Origin: Streptococcus cuniculi
Lineage (GTDB): Bacteria > Bacillota > Bacilli > Lactobacillales > Streptococcaceae
Direction of reading: 5' to 3'
NCBI RefSeq assembly: GCF_001921845.1
Contig: NZ_MSJM01000003.1
Coordinates: 186,001-250,000 of the forward strand
DNA length: 64,000 nt
A program made the position numbers and the translations under genes. The notes beneath the pieces were generated by a model. It had not been told where the DNA came from. It was given only the letters and a program-made list of their open reading frames with translations, and ran no database searches. Shown piece after piece: positions 26,355 through 36,046 of this stretch (its first letter is position 1; each line of letters starts with the position of its first letter).

Positions 26355-29300
26355 TTAAATACCCAAAATCTCTCGGATATCATCGACCGTCATGCTGGCC
26401 CTGCTTTCATTACCGTCAAGCACGGTCGTCACCAGATGCTTCTTGCTTTCTTGTAGGGCTTGGATTTTCTCTTCAATCGTGCCTCGGGTAATCAGGCGGT
26501 AGCACTCGACTTTCTCGGTCTGCCCCATACGGTGGGCGCGGCTGATGGCCTGGGCTTCTACGGCAGGATTCCACCAGAGGTCGACCAGAATCACACTGTC
26601 TGCCCCGGTCAGATTGAGTCCCACGCCACCTGCTTTCAGCGAAATCAGAAAGGCATCCCTGCTTCCTGCATTAAAGGCGGTCGTCATTTCTTGACGGAGA
26701 TTGGCTGGGGTCGAGCCTGTCAATTTGTAGCTGGTCAATCCCAACACTTCCAACTCTTCCTCAATCATGTCAAGCATGGTGCGGAATTGAGAGAAAATCA
26801 AGATGCGGTGGTTCCCTTCTTTTAGCTGAACCAGCAATTCTCTCAAACTCTCAAACTTCCCACTTTCTCCCTTGTAGTCTGGCATAAAGAGTTTCGGTGT
26901 GTCACAGATTTGACGGAGACGGGTAATGCCTGCGAGAATTTCCATTTTCTTGCGCTGAATTTCGGTATCGCTTGCATCCATAATACTTGACTGCATTTGT
27001 TTGAGCTGGGCTAGGTAGACGACCTTCTGCTCATCGGTCAATTCGTTTAGGACATTGACTTCCAGTAAATCCGGTAATTCTAGTAGCACATCTTCTTTTT
27101 TCCTGCGTAAAACGAAGGGTTTGATAATCCGTGCGACTTCGCCTGCTGACAACTTGGCAAATTCTGTCTTTCCTGGCAATAACCCTGGTAGCACAATCTG
27201 GAAAATCGACCATAATTCTGACAGACGATTTTCAATTGGCGTTCCCGAAAGGGCAAAGCAATTGCCCACTTCAAATTCTCTCAAGAGCTGTGCAATCTTG
27301 CTCTGGGCATTTTTCATAACTTGCGCTTCGTCCAAAATCAGGTAGTCATAGCGCTGTTGCTGATAGAGCTCTACATCCTGCCTGAAGGAGTGGTAGCTGG
27401 TAATGATGATCTGATGTCCTGCAAGAATCTGCTCCTCCCGCTTCTCCTTGTTTCCATAGGCTACGGCCACATCTAAATCAGGCGCAAAGGTCTGGCATTC
27501 GCTCTGCCAATTATAAATCAGGCTGGATGGTGCTAAAATCAAGACCTTAGCATCTTTTTCCAAATGACTGCTCAAAAAAGCAATGGTTTGGAGGGTCTTC
27601 CCCAGTCCCATGTCATCTGCCAAAATCCCACCAAAACCATGGTGGTCAAGCATGGACAGCCATTTCACACCGAGGCGCTGATAGTCACGCAAGGCAGCCG
27701 TCACTCGCAATTCCGGTAACTCAAATGATTCTGGATGTGCCAAATCATAGGCCAACTGCTGGAAATCCTTGGAAAATTGCACCGAATCGTTGCCAGCCCA
27801 AGTCTCGGCTAGTTGGTAAGAGGCTAGGCGGTCAAGGGACAGATGACCTGATGATTGATAGCGAGCCCGCAACTCCTGCAAGGTCTTGCTAAGTCGTCTC
27901 GTTTCCTCATCAAAGACCAAAACCTTTCCTGTCTGACTAGTAAAATGCGTGGCGTCCTCTAAGAGAGCCGTCATAGCTTGGTCAATCTCGTCCTCACCAA
28001 TCCCTGCAAAGTCAAAGGAGATATCTAGCAGAGAACCCCTTGTCTCAACGGTGATACTTGGTTGAACCTCGATGAGCATGTCCTCTAATTCTTTGGACAA
28101 CTCCACCTGACCCAAGGTGCGAAATCTTGCCAAGGTCTGGCTGAAAAATCCATACCATTCTGCTGGTGCAAGCGGTGGGTGATACGCAATAAAGTCTCCT
28201 CTAAAGCCTGCTTCTCGGATGACCTGCTCGACCTGCTCCAAATGTTGAAAATGATACGAAAATGGTAAAAGGTTTAAGTCTTCCCTACTCGCTACCTGTC
28301 TCTTGTCAAATTCCAGCGTGAGACGCAATTCAATCTCCCCTTCAGCTCGCAAGAAAAAGTCAAACCGAGGACGGAAATCGTAAATGACAAAACGCTTGGG
28401 CGCCTTGACCTTTCCAACCAATTCCAGCTCCAACAAACTAAGTGCCAAGCGTTCTTGATCTTGAAAGTCAAATTGGACTGCTTTTTCTCCTCTCTCATTT
28501 GGAACAAGCCCTTTAAGCGCAGCTATAATCTGCTCCTGTTTCCTGTCCAGATAGTAAAGACGATTGTCTACTAATAGATAACGACCGTTAAAGAGTTCGC
28601 GAAAAGGCCGCTCTTCCACCCGTAACTCAATCATGTATTGGTGGACCACGACTTCAAAGAAATAACGCTCAGCCCGAGCATCAAAAGCCAGTAATTGCAG
28701 ATTCGTATAGGTATTCATATCGTACTGAAACTCAAAGGATTCTAGCTGCATTAAGACATCTAGCCCTTCTTCAAAATTAGCAAGCGGCAAGCGCAGATGA
28801 CGCCCATAGTGGAGTAGAATCTCCAAATCGCCCACCTTCTTATCAGGAATTAACCGCCACAAAAAGGCCACCAGCTCTTGACTGGCCACATCAAACTGCT
28901 CAAAGGAAATCCGCTCATAGTATTGCTTGCCAATTTGAAAGTAGCCACCCTTTTTCAAAATCTGTAAAAATGCGCCAATATCGCGGATGACATAGGTCCG
29001 TGGATCAGCGCCACGCTGAATTTTCAAGGTCCAGTCGATATTATGGTCAAAGAGCATCATCTGCCCTTCCGCAGCCAGACGGTAACGGATACCGACTTCC
29101 TTCCTGCTCTCTAACAAATCATCAAGAAATAACCCACCAGCATAGGTTCTGCGCACTGTTTCCTCGTGTTCTTCTTCATCAGCAGAAAGCTGCTCTTCTA
29201 AGACCTTGCCTTCTGCATCATTTTTCAAAAAATATTCAGCCGCAGCTAGGTGTTTACAATAGCCTTTCTGTGAAAAGACCTGACAGCTACAAGCCAGGCT

Positions 29301-29444
29301 AGCTTCTTCTAGCGCATAGCAAAATTCCTCTTCTTCAATCGTCAAAAAGAGCTGTCTATCCTTTAGCTGTTTGACCTCTACTTGTCCTCTTTCATAGAGC
29401 AGGATTCCCTCTTGGCGAATCCGCCCCGGCATTAATCGACCCAT
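26355..29444 (-). CDS. SNF2-family ATPase with SWIM zinc finger
   Basis: A 1029-residue SWI2/SNF2-type double-stranded nucleic acid translocase. A SWIM finger lies at the N-terminus (C52, C54, C63, H65). A long middle region of SNF2-associated sequence follows. The helicase core starts near residue 600 with Walker A DDMGLGKTLQT, Walker B as DEAQ, and C-terminal motifs with SLKAGGVGLNLTGAD and ISRAHRMGQ (arginine finger). Bacterial members of this kind resemble RapA/HepA-like proteins, but the function here is not known. AAGGAG precedes the ATG. Separated from the murC unit by about 100 bases. Confidence 0.9.
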   Translation of the reverse strand: MGRLMPGRIRQEGILLYERGQVEVKQLKDRQLFLTIEEEEFCYALEEASLACSCQVFSQKGYCKHLAAAEYFLKNDAEGKVLEEQLSADEEEHEETVRRTYAGGLFLDDLLESRKEVGIRYRLAAEGQMMLFDHNIDWTLKIQRGADPRTYVIRDIGAFLQILKKGGYFQIGKQYYERISFEQFDVASQELVAFLWRLIPDKKVGDLEILLHYGRHLRLPLANFEEGLDVLMQLESFEFQYDMNTYTNLQLLAFDARAERYFFEVVVHQYMIELRVEERPFRELFNGRYLLVDNRLYYLDRKQEQIIAALKGLVPNERGEKAVQFDFQDQERLALSLLELELVGKVKAPKRFVIYDFRPRFDFFLRAEGEIELRLTLEFDKRQVASREDLNLLPFSYHFQHLEQVEQVIREAGFRGDFIAYHPPLAPAEWYGFFSQTLARFRTLGQVELSKELEDMLIEVQPSITVETRGSLLDISFDFAGIGEDEIDQAMTALLEDATHFTSQTGKVLVFDEETRRLSKTLQELRARYQSSGHLSLDRLASYQLAETWAGNDSVQFSKDFQQLAYDLAHPESFELPELRVTAALRDYQRLGVKWLSMLDHHGFGGILADDMGLGKTLQTIAFLSSHLEKDAKVLILAPSSLIYNWQSECQTFAPDLDVAVAYGNKEKREEQILAGHQIIITSYHSFRQDVELYQQQRYDYLILDEAQVMKNAQSKIAQLLREFEVGNCFALSGTPIENRLSELWSIFQIVLPGLLPGKTEFAKLSAGEVARIIKPFVLRRKKEDVLLELPDLLEVNVLNELTDEQKVVYLAQLKQMQSSIMDASDTEIQRKKMEILAGITRLRQICDTPKLFMPDYKGESGKFESLRELLVQLKEGNHRILIFSQFRTMLDMIEEELEVLGLTSYKLTGSTPANLRQEMTTAFNAGSRDAFLISLKAGGVGLNLTGADSVILVDLWWNPAVEAQAISRAHRMGQTEKVECYRLITRGTIEEKIQALQESKKHLVTTVLDGNESRASMTVDDIREILGI

Positions 29445-29535
29445 ACATACTCCTTTACCTTATCTCTTCATTATAGCATATTTTTTTAGATACCGAAATG
29501 GAAGTGTTTTTCTTTTACAATAGCCCTCGTTCTAC

Positions 29536-29564
29536 TTGCCTAGCCTATCAGAATCCAGTATACT
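29536..29564 (+). promoter_or_regulatory. Promoter of the TM2 gene
   Basis: TTGCCT, 17-base spacer, TATACT, 41 bases before the ATG. Confidence 0.65.
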
Positions 29565-29605
29565 AATCATAAAAGAAAGTGTTTTTATAAAAAGGAGGGA
29601 AGCTC

Positions 29606-29914
29606 ATGGCACTATTGAGTGGTATTCCATTTATCATGATGATGCTAATCATTACCTCAATCTGCTGCCGCTTTGTTGGGTATCAAAAAAGCAAAAAAAC
29701 GACAACTCCTGTTCCTGTAAACAAGGTCTACTATTTCCTCTTAGCTCTCTTTGCAGGCGGACTTGGTGCCCATAAATTCTACAGCCAGCGGACTGCCCTA
29801 GGGCTAGCCTACCTCTTCTTGTGCTGGACGGGCATTCCCTCTATCCTTGCCATCATTGAAGGCTTGATGGTTCTTAGCAAACCTAGTCGTCACGGCGATA
29901 TCCTCTATCTATAA
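29606..29914 (+). CDS. TM2 domain membrane protein
   Basis: A 102-residue membrane protein. An N-terminal hydrophobic helix (about 5-22) is followed by the TM2 domain: YFLLALFAGGLGAHKFY, then a short Gly-rich turn and a second helix (LAYLFLCWTGIPSILAIIEGL). GGAHKFY-type turns are the hallmark. TM2 proteins are widespread with no agreed function. AAAGGAGGG precedes the start. Monocistronic, with its own promoter and terminator. Confidence 0.85.
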   Translation: MALLSGIPFIMMMLIITSICCRFVGYQKSKKTTTPVPVNKVYYFLLALFAGGLGAHKFYSQRTALGLAYLFLCWTGIPSILAIIEGLMVLSKPSRHGDILYL

Positions 29915-29918
29915 AAAA

Positions 29919-29950
29919 GAACCGAGTTGGTCGAAACCAGCTCGGTTTTA
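29919..29950. terminator. Shared terminator between the TM2 gene and der
   Basis: AACCGAG-t-TGGT cgaa ACCA-g-CTCGGTT stem with T-run on the plus strand and A/T-rich flank on the minus side; sits between convergent genes. Confidence 0.85.
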
Positions 29951-29976
29951 GTAATTGTCAGAAAATACTCGAAAAC

Positions 29977-31287
29977 CTACTTCCGCTTACGGGCAATCAA
30001 GTGAATCGGTGTTCCTTCAAAGACAAAGGCCTTGCGGATTTGATTTTCAAGAAAACGGAGGTAAGAGAAGTGCATGAGTTCTTCTTCATTGACAAAGACG
30101 ACAAAGGTTGGAGGCTTGGTCGCCACTTGGGTCGCATAGAAAATCTTGAGACGTTTGCCCTTGTCGGTCGGCGTTGGATTGATTGCAATTGCGTCCATAA
30201 TCACGTCGTTTAAGACCGCAGATGGAATCCGTGTCTGCTGACTTTCGCTAATCTGCTTAATCATGGCAGGCAACTTATGCAGGCGTTGCTTGGTCAGAGC
30301 TGACACAAAGATAATCGGTGCGTAAGCGAGATACTGGAATTGATCTCTGATGTCTGCTTCCCAATTCTGCATGGTCTTATTGTCTTTTTCAAGGGTGTCC
30401 CACTTGTTAACGACAATAATCATCCCTTTTCCTGCTTCGTGGGCAAATCCTGCAATCCGCTTGTCATACTCGCGGATGCCTTCTTCGGCATTCAAGACCA
30501 TCAGCACCACATCGGAACGGTCAATGGCACGCATGGCACGCATGACGGAATATTTCTCGGTATTTTCATAGATTTTCCCAGACTTGCGCATCCCAGCGGT
30601 ATCAATCATGGTGAATTCTTGCCCATCGCTATCGGTAAAGACCGTATCAATCGCGTCGCGAGTCGTTCCTGCAACGGGACTGGCAATCACGCGCTCCTCA
30701 CCCAAAATAGCGTTGATAAGGCTTGATTTCCCAACATTGGGGCGACCAATCAAGCTGAACTTGATCATATCTGGATTTTCTTCTTCGACATCTGCCGGCA
30801 GATTTTCCACAATCGCATCCAGCACATCTCCTGTTCCAATCCCGTGGACAGACGATACTGGGTAAGGATCGCCCAAGCCCAAGGCATAGAAATCATAAAT
30901 ATCGCTACGCATCTCAGGGTTATCGACCTTATTCACCGCTAAAATGACGGGCTTGTTGGTCTTGTAGAGAATCCTTGCCACATACTCATCAGCATCAGTC
31001 ACGCCCTCTTTTCCTGATACGACAAAGACGATGACATCTGCCTCACTCATGGCAATCTCTGCCTGATGTTTGATTTGCTCCATAAAGGGCGCATCAACAT
31101 CATCAATCCCCCCTGTATCAATGATGCTAAAATGACGGTTGAGCCATTCAGCTGTGGCATAAATACGGTCACGAGTGACACCCTCCACATCTTCTACGAT
31201 GGAAATGCGCTCGCCCGCAATCCGGTTAAATAAGGTTGATTTTCCAACGTTGGGACGCCCCACGATGGCAATAGTTGGTAGAGCCAT
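29977..31287 (-). CDS. der: Ribosome assembly GTPase Der (EngA)
   Basis: Essential GTPase for 50S ribosome maturation. The 436-residue protein has two tandem G domains, each with a P-loop ([10 protein letters not shown] at 10-19; [10 protein letters not shown] near 182) and NKVD/NKWD specificity motifs, then the C-terminal KH-like domain ending in HLIARKRK. Ribosome site GGAGGAG. It is the last gene of the nrdR-dnaB-dnaI-nitroreductase-der run. Confidence 0.96.
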   Translation of the reverse strand: MALPTIAIVGRPNVGKSTLFNRIAGERISIVEDVEGVTRDRIYATAEWLNRHFSIIDTGGIDDVDAPFMEQIKHQAEIAMSEADVIVFVVSGKEGVTDADEYVARILYKTNKPVILAVNKVDNPEMRSDIYDFYALGLGDPYPVSSVHGIGTGDVLDAIVENLPADVEEENPDMIKFSLIGRPNVGKSSLINAILGEERVIASPVAGTTRDAIDTVFTDSDGQEFTMIDTAGMRKSGKIYENTEKYSVMRAMRAIDRSDVVLMVLNAEEGIREYDKRIAGFAHEAGKGMIIVVNKWDTLEKDNKTMQNWEADIRDQFQYLAYAPIIFVSALTKQRLHKLPAMIKQISESQQTRIPSAVLNDVIMDAIAINPTPTDKGKRLKIFYATQVATKPPTFVVFVNEEELMHFSYLRFLENQIRKAFVFEGTPIHLIARKRK

Positions 31288-31300
31288 TGCTCCTCCTTTT

Positions 31301-32014
31301 CTATAGTAACTGTTTTTCTTTCAAAAGTGCTTTGGTTTCTGGATATTCTGCCTGACCAAATTGGGCAACTAAGCGCTCAGACCACGTTTCTTTCTGTCTA
31401 GCTCCCGCATAATCGGACTGAACTTGGTCATAGGCGATAATGGTCTCCACACCTTGCTCTTGGTATTCCTCTTCAAAGACTACTGCTTCATGAGGCAGGC
31501 GCGGCTTGACCGGAAAATGCTGGTTGGGTCTGCCTAAAGCGATACAAAAGAGTGGATAGGTGTAGTCTGGAAGTCTAAACAAGTCAGCAATCTCTCTTGC
31601 TGCATGGCGAATCATACCGATAAAGACACCACCATAGCCCAGACTCTCCGCTGCTAGCATGGCATTTTGTCCCGCAAGTGAGGCATCAACAGACGAAATC
31701 AAGAGATTCTCTGTCCCTTTGGCATCAAAATGTGCCTGATGTAGTTCAGCGGCCTTGCTCGCTCGGTTGTGATCTCCTACAAAAAGCAAAATCGTATCTG
31801 CTTGTAAAATAGCAGGTTGCGGTGTTAGGGCATGTAGCGCTTCTTTTTTCTCTGTTGAACGCACAACGATAATCGAATAGGACTGGAAATTCTTCCAAGT
31901 CGAAGCTGCGCGCCCTGCGCTAATAATCGCCTGCAAATCCTCGTCCGCAATCGGCTCCTCGGTAAATCTGCGGACAGAGCTGTGAGAGAGCATTAGCTCA
32001 ATGGTTTCATTCAT
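31301..32014 (-). CDS. NADPH-dependent nitroreductase / flavin reductase (NfsA/Frp type)
   Basis: A 237-residue FMN-binding oxidoreductase. [13 protein letters not shown] at the N-terminus binds FMN phosphate, [11 protein letters not shown] is the Ser/Asn loop, and [14 protein letters not shown] and [16 protein letters not shown] are family segments of the NfsA/Frp group. Likely reduces nitro compounds, quinones or flavins with NADPH. It overlaps dnaI by 4 bases (ATGA), an unusual coupling of a redox enzyme to a helicase loader, and precedes der. Confidence 0.87.
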   Translation of the reverse strand: MNETIELMLSHSSVRRFTEEPIADEDLQAIISAGRAASTWKNFQSYSIIVVRSTEKKEALHALTPQPAILQADTILLFVGDHNRASKAAELHQAHFDAKGTENLLISSVDASLAGQNAMLAAESLGYGGVFIGMIRHAAREIADLFRLPDYTYPLFCIALGRPNQHFPVKPRLPHEAVVFEEEYQEQGVETIIAYDQVQSDYAGARQKETWSERLVAQFGQAEYPETKALLKEKQLL

Positions 32015-32910
32015 CGACGGTTCACTCCTCCTAACTGTAATTCAGTAGCTAAAAATCGAATGCGTTCCATGACCCGCTTAGCCTGCCAAGTCTCATCACC
32101 TGAACGACCCGCCGCAAAATGGCGTTCCAAGTCGGCAAAGGAAAAATTCGACGTAAAGAAGGTCGGCAGATTTTCCTGCATGCGGTGTTGCAAGATGACC
32201 TGTAGGACATCATCGCGTACCCAAGAGCTATGTTGCTCCGCACCAATATCATCTAAGACTAAGACTTGTGCTGTCTTGATGGCATCGATTTTTTCCTTGA
32301 CTAGACCTTCGCCAATGGCATTTTTAATTTCAACGACAAAGGTTGGGTAATGAAGCAGGGTAGTTGACATCTGGTGGGTCTTGGATAAGAGATTGGCTAA
32401 AAAGGCCATGAGATAGCTCTTTCCAACCCCAAAATTGCCATAGAGATACAAGCCCTTATTGTCCTGACCTGCCTGCTTGACAAATTCAGTAATGGCTTTC
32501 ATGACCTCTACCCGATTTTCATCATTGAGATCGACATCTGCAATCGTAATATTTTTCAGATTAGCCGGCAGATTAATCAGCTGGATACGATTTTTAATCG
32601 CTTCTGCCTTGCGGTACTCAATCAATTCAGCCGTCTCTAAATAAGAGATATCGGCGTAGCCCTCATTCATGATGAGAACAGGCTGATAGCCCACTGCGAT
32701 GTAGGATTCATCTTGGTCGAGAAATTTCTTGCGCTCGGTCACATATTCAAAAAACTTGGAAATGGAGCGGGTCATTTCTTCTTCTGTCAATTGGTGCTGA
32801 CGGATAAAATCAGCTACTTCCTTATCTTGAACGATTTCCTGATAGAGTTCTTGATAGGATTTTCTTCCTGATGCAGCGCCTTGTGGCACCTTGCTTTCTA
32901 CAGCTTTCAT
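32011..32910 (-). CDS. dnaI: Primosomal helicase loader DnaI
   Basis: Loads the replicative helicase DnaC/DnaB at origins and restart sites. The 299-residue AAA+ protein has Walker A YGNFGVGKSYL near residue 158, Walker B VLVLDDIGAE, and sensor TFFTSNFSF. The N-terminal 100 residues form the helicase-binding part. It begins one base after dnaB ends and overlaps the nitroreductase start. Confidence 0.94.
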   Translation of the reverse strand: MKAVESKVPQGAASGRKSYQELYQEIVQDKEVADFIRQHQLTEEEMTRSISKFFEYVTERKKFLDQDESYIAVGYQPVLIMNEGYADISYLETAELIEYRKAEAIKNRIQLINLPANLKNITIADVDLNDENRVEVMKAITEFVKQAGQDNKGLYLYGNFGVGKSYLMAFLANLLSKTHQMSTTLLHYPTFVVEIKNAIGEGLVKEKIDAIKTAQVLVLDDIGAEQHSSWVRDDVLQVILQHRMQENLPTFFTSNFSFADLERHFAAGRSGDETWQAKRVMERIRFLATELQLGGVNRR

Positions 32911-34059
32911 CTATCCCTCTCCTTTCGTTTCCATAGCTTCTAATTCACGGTAGAGCGCAGCCAGTTCTGCCTGACCTTTTTCGGTTTGCTCGGTCTTGAC
33001 TTCCTGCTTACTCCACTCAGGTACATTGCTCTTCTTAGCTTGACTGCTGTCTTTCTTACGGCTCACGGCCTTGCTATCTCGTAAGTGATAGACTGCCTGC
33101 TCTGCACTTCGAATCTCCTTGTAGGAAAAATCATTCCCCAATTTCAAAGCGTAGGCTTCTTGTAAATTGGCCGAGTCCACCTTGTTGAAGGTATAAAGGA
33201 CAATCACATTGATGACCTCATCAAGCAAGCCCAAGTCCACCAACTGTTGCAAGCACTTGCGTTCTGACATGGTGACAGTCGCCTTGCGGGCTTCTTTTAA
33301 AAGGGTTAAAAATTCAAGTGCTGTCTTGGACTGACTTTCCCGAACGATGGCTTGCTCCTGCTTGGTCAAACTAGCGGTGACAGGTCTTGCTGCCACCTTT
33401 TGTTCCATGCGCTTGACTAAAATCACTTGACCGCTGGCTGTTTCTTTTGCGACCTTATAGGCCTGCATCCAATCCCAGCCATTTTTTTCCGCCAGATGAT
33501 AGAGAGCAATGACATCGTCCGTCTCATTCTGAAAGCGCAGACGGTCACGTGCCATCATGGTCTGAAAGGCCTGCAAATCAAAGCTCGGAGCTGCTAGAGG
33601 AGCAAGCGGAACCTCACCTAGGCTAGTAAAAATATCTGAAAATTTCTTCGTCACTTCGGTGTCTGATACTGGTTTTGCAACGGTCCATTCCTCAACTGCC
33701 GGTTCTCCAATTTTCTTGGTCAACAGTTTTTGATATAAGGGATTGCTCAAAAAAGCCTCTTTTGACAAGGGTTCTGCCAAGCGAAACACGATTTTTTCGT
33801 CCTTTTGATAAATGGCAAGCAAGCCCATAGCACCGAGTACATCAAGCGCCTGTTCCAAGCGCCCCATGCCCATATTGACATGATTTAAAATACGGCTAAT
33901 GGCATACTGCCCCGAACCATGGTCATAGCCAGCCCACAAGAATTGATAGACCGCAGCCGCATCCTGTCCGATAATCGGTTGGTAACAGAGAATAAAGCTA
34001 AGCCAGTTGGGACTGAGAGCATTCTTTCGCATATAAGAATAGAGATCGTTTGGTTTCAT
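32911..34059 (-). CDS. dnaB: Replication initiation and membrane attachment protein DnaB
   Basis: Gram-positive primosome component that works with DnaD and DnaI at oriC; unrelated to E. coli DnaB helicase. The 382-residue protein has an N-terminal winged-helix part (SRILNHVNMGMGRLEQALDVL) and a C-terminal DnaB_2-like domain (LYHLAEKNGWDWMQAYKVA). The tail is basic and Ser/Lys-rich. The nrdR-dnaB-dnaI order is standard. Confidence 0.92.
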   Translation of the reverse strand: MKPNDLYSYMRKNALSPNWLSFILCYQPIIGQDAAAVYQFLWAGYDHGSGQYAISRILNHVNMGMGRLEQALDVLGAMGLLAIYQKDEKIVFRLAEPLSKEAFLSNPLYQKLLTKKIGEPAVEEWTVAKPVSDTEVTKKFSDIFTSLGEVPLAPLAAPSFDLQAFQTMMARDRLRFQNETDDVIALYHLAEKNGWDWMQAYKVAKETASGQVILVKRMEQKVAARPVTASLTKQEQAIVRESQSKTALEFLTLLKEARKATVTMSERKCLQQLVDLGLLDEVINVIVLYTFNKVDSANLQEAYALKLGNDFSYKEIRSAEQAVYHLRDSKAVSRKKDSSQAKKSNVPEWSKQEVKTEQTEKGQAELAALYRELEAMETKGEG

Positions 34060-34067
34060 GTCTTGTT

Positions 34068-34535
34068 CTATCTCCTGGTCTTGCTGCCCTTGGTGATTTG
34101 TTTGAGCAAGTTTTCCAATTCGCCCACATCTTTAAAGGAACGATAGACAGAGGCAAAGCGGACATAGGTAATCTCATCTAATTCGACCAATTCTTCCATG
34201 ACCAAATTGCCAATCAAATCACTTTCGACCTCGCTATCGCTATGGGCCCGAACCTTTTGCTCAATCCGATTGACCACTTCTTCAATCTCACTACTAGATA
34301 CTGGACGTTTCTGGGCAGAACGAATAATCCCGTTGAAAATTTTCTCACGAGAAAACTGTTCCCGAGTGCCGTCTTTTTTCACGACCACCAAGGTTTTTTC
34401 TTCAACACGTTCATAAGTGGTAAAGCGATGACCACAGTTTTCACACTCTCTTCTTCTGCGAATGGTATTTCCGTCTTCAGCCTGACGACTATCGACCACA
34501 CTTGATTTTATACTGGTACATTTGGGGCAACGCAT
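34068..34535 (-). CDS. nrdR: Transcriptional repressor NrdR
   Basis: Represses ribonucleotide reductase genes in response to ATP/dATP. The 155-residue protein has a zinc ribbon (CPKC at residues 3-6 and CENCG near 31-35) and an ATP-cone domain (about 45-145) with [15 protein letters not shown]. It heads the nrdR-dnaB-dnaI-der run, linking dNTP supply and replication. Confidence 0.96.
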   Translation of the reverse strand: MRCPKCTSIKSSVVDSRQAEDGNTIRRRRECENCGHRFTTYERVEEKTLVVVKKDGTREQFSREKIFNGIIRSAQKRPVSSSEIEEVVNRIEQKVRAHSDSEVESDLIGNLVMEELVELDEITYVRFASVYRSFKDVGELENLLKQITKGSKTRR

Positions 34536-34620
34536 ACTATTTCTCCCATTCTATCATTATCACTTCATTGTACCATATTTCAGAGGAGAATAAAAGGGAG
34601 CATGATCGGAGCAGCGCAAA

Positions 34621-34648
34621 AGAAAAGAGCAGAACTAGTTCTGCTCTT
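34621..34648 (-). terminator. Terminator overlapping the end of the AI-2E family gene
   Basis: 24-base perfect palindrome (34625-34648) whose centre ACTAGT contains the TAG stop codon of the gene; followed on the minus strand by TTTCTTTT. Confidence 0.88.
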
Positions 34649-35768
34649 GATTAGTATCGCTGTACAACTTCTGTTTCTTTGCAAGCCGTGCGTAAGTCCA
34701 TTCCCGCACTAAGCGATAAATGACCGCAAAAATGGGTGTAAAGAAGACCATGCCCAGCAAGCCAAATAAATTCCCACCGATTAAGGCTGCAGCCAAGGTG
34801 AAAAGCGTTGGCAGACCAACAGATTGTCCCACTACACGAGGGTAGATGACATTGCCCTCAATCAACTGGAGAATCTGGAACAAGACGATGGACCACAAGG
34901 CCAACCAAGGATTATGCACCGATATAAAAAGGGCGCTGATGATACAAGCAGAAAGAGGACCAATGTAAGGAACAAAGGATAGGACCCCTGATAAAATCCC
35001 TGCCATCCCAGCATAAGGAATGGAGAAGAGCGAGTAGCTGACAAAGACCAACACACCGATGATGACCGCTTCTACAATCTGGCTCATCAAGAAGCGATCG
35101 TAGGTCTCAATGATGACTTCACCGATATAGGCAATGACCCGCACCACTTTTTCCGGGAAAGTCGCACGGAGGAGCTTACCCGTCATGCTCTGCAAATGCT
35201 CCTTGCTCCCAAGAATGCTCAAGGTGAAAAAGAAGGCCATGACCAAGGTCAAAACATTTGAAAAGATTCCTGTCACATTAGTGGCTAGCCCCGCAAGGAA
35301 GGCTGTCGCAAAACTTGACAGCTTCGACCAATCTGTAAACTGGCTCACATAGCTGTTCAAGCGACTGCCTAATTTACTAGACAAGAAGCCACTATCCTGC
35401 AAGGTCCGAATCAGCTTAGGAATGGCTTGATTGGTCACCGATACCAATTCAGACACTGTTGATACCAAGGTCGGCAGGATAATCACGACCACTCCCGTGA
35501 CAATCAAAGCAAAGGCAATCAAGACACCAAAAATCGCTAAGGAACGCTTGCTTTTGCGTAAAAAGGGCACCTTTTCAATCAAATCTTCCAACTTCTTCAT
35601 CGGAACGTTCAAAATAAAGGCAAAAATCGCCCCGATAAACAAGGCATTCATACTGGACAGCAAGACCTTGAGCGTACTATAAATATCTGAATAATTCAAT
35701 ACCGCAAGCAAGACCACGGCCGCAAAACTAATCAGCAAGAGTTTCTCTTTAAACGAACTTTTCTTCAT
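34635..35768 (-). CDS. AI-2E family transporter (PerM-like)
   Basis: A 377-residue membrane protein with about eight hydrophobic segments. The family signatures FVPYIGPLSACI and YPRVVGQSVGLPTLFTL lie in the C-terminal half. The family includes putative autoinducer-2 exporters and ion antiporters; the substrate here cannot be stated. Its stop codon lies in the stem of its own terminator. Single-gene unit. Confidence 0.86.
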   Translation of the reverse strand: MKKSSFKEKLLLISFAAVVLLAVLNYSDIYSTLKVLLSSMNALFIGAIFAFILNVPMKKLEDLIEKVPFLRKSKRSLAIFGVLIAFALIVTGVVVIILPTLVSTVSELVSVTNQAIPKLIRTLQDSGFLSSKLGSRLNSYVSQFTDWSKLSSFATAFLAGLATNVTGIFSNVLTLVMAFFFTLSILGSKEHLQSMTGKLLRATFPEKVVRVIAYIGEVIIETYDRFLMSQIVEAVIIGVLVFVSYSLFSIPYAGMAGILSGVLSFVPYIGPLSACIISALFISVHNPWLALWSIVLFQILQLIEGNVIYPRVVGQSVGLPTLFTLAAALIGGNLFGLLGMVFFTPIFAVIYRLVREWTYARLAKKQKLYSDTNQEQN

Positions 35769-35990
35769 CTTCTCATCTCCTTTTCATTCTAACTCTATCT
35801 ATGATAGCATAATTGAGAGAAAAAGTCAAAAAATGGTAGCCCTATCATTCTATCAAAAAAAGAATAGGCAGACCCCATTCTTCCCTATCCCTAAAAAAGA
35901 GATGCCCTTATTCACGAGAAAAGAGATTCGCACATACTACTTTCTTTTTGCCTTCTTATTTAGCAACCACATTGATTGCCCAAACTCAAC

Positions 35991-36046
35991 AAAAAAAGTG
36001 AGAATATGCACGCCTAGTGAAGCACTTGCATCTCACTCTTTTTATG
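35991..36046 (-). terminator. Terminator of the gnd-ritR unit
   Basis: Minus-strand stem GTGAGATGCA / TGCATATTCTCAC, flanked by AAAAAG and TTTTTTTG. The rest of the 278-base gap to the AI-2E gene shows no gene; it is A-rich with runs of A. Confidence 0.8.
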
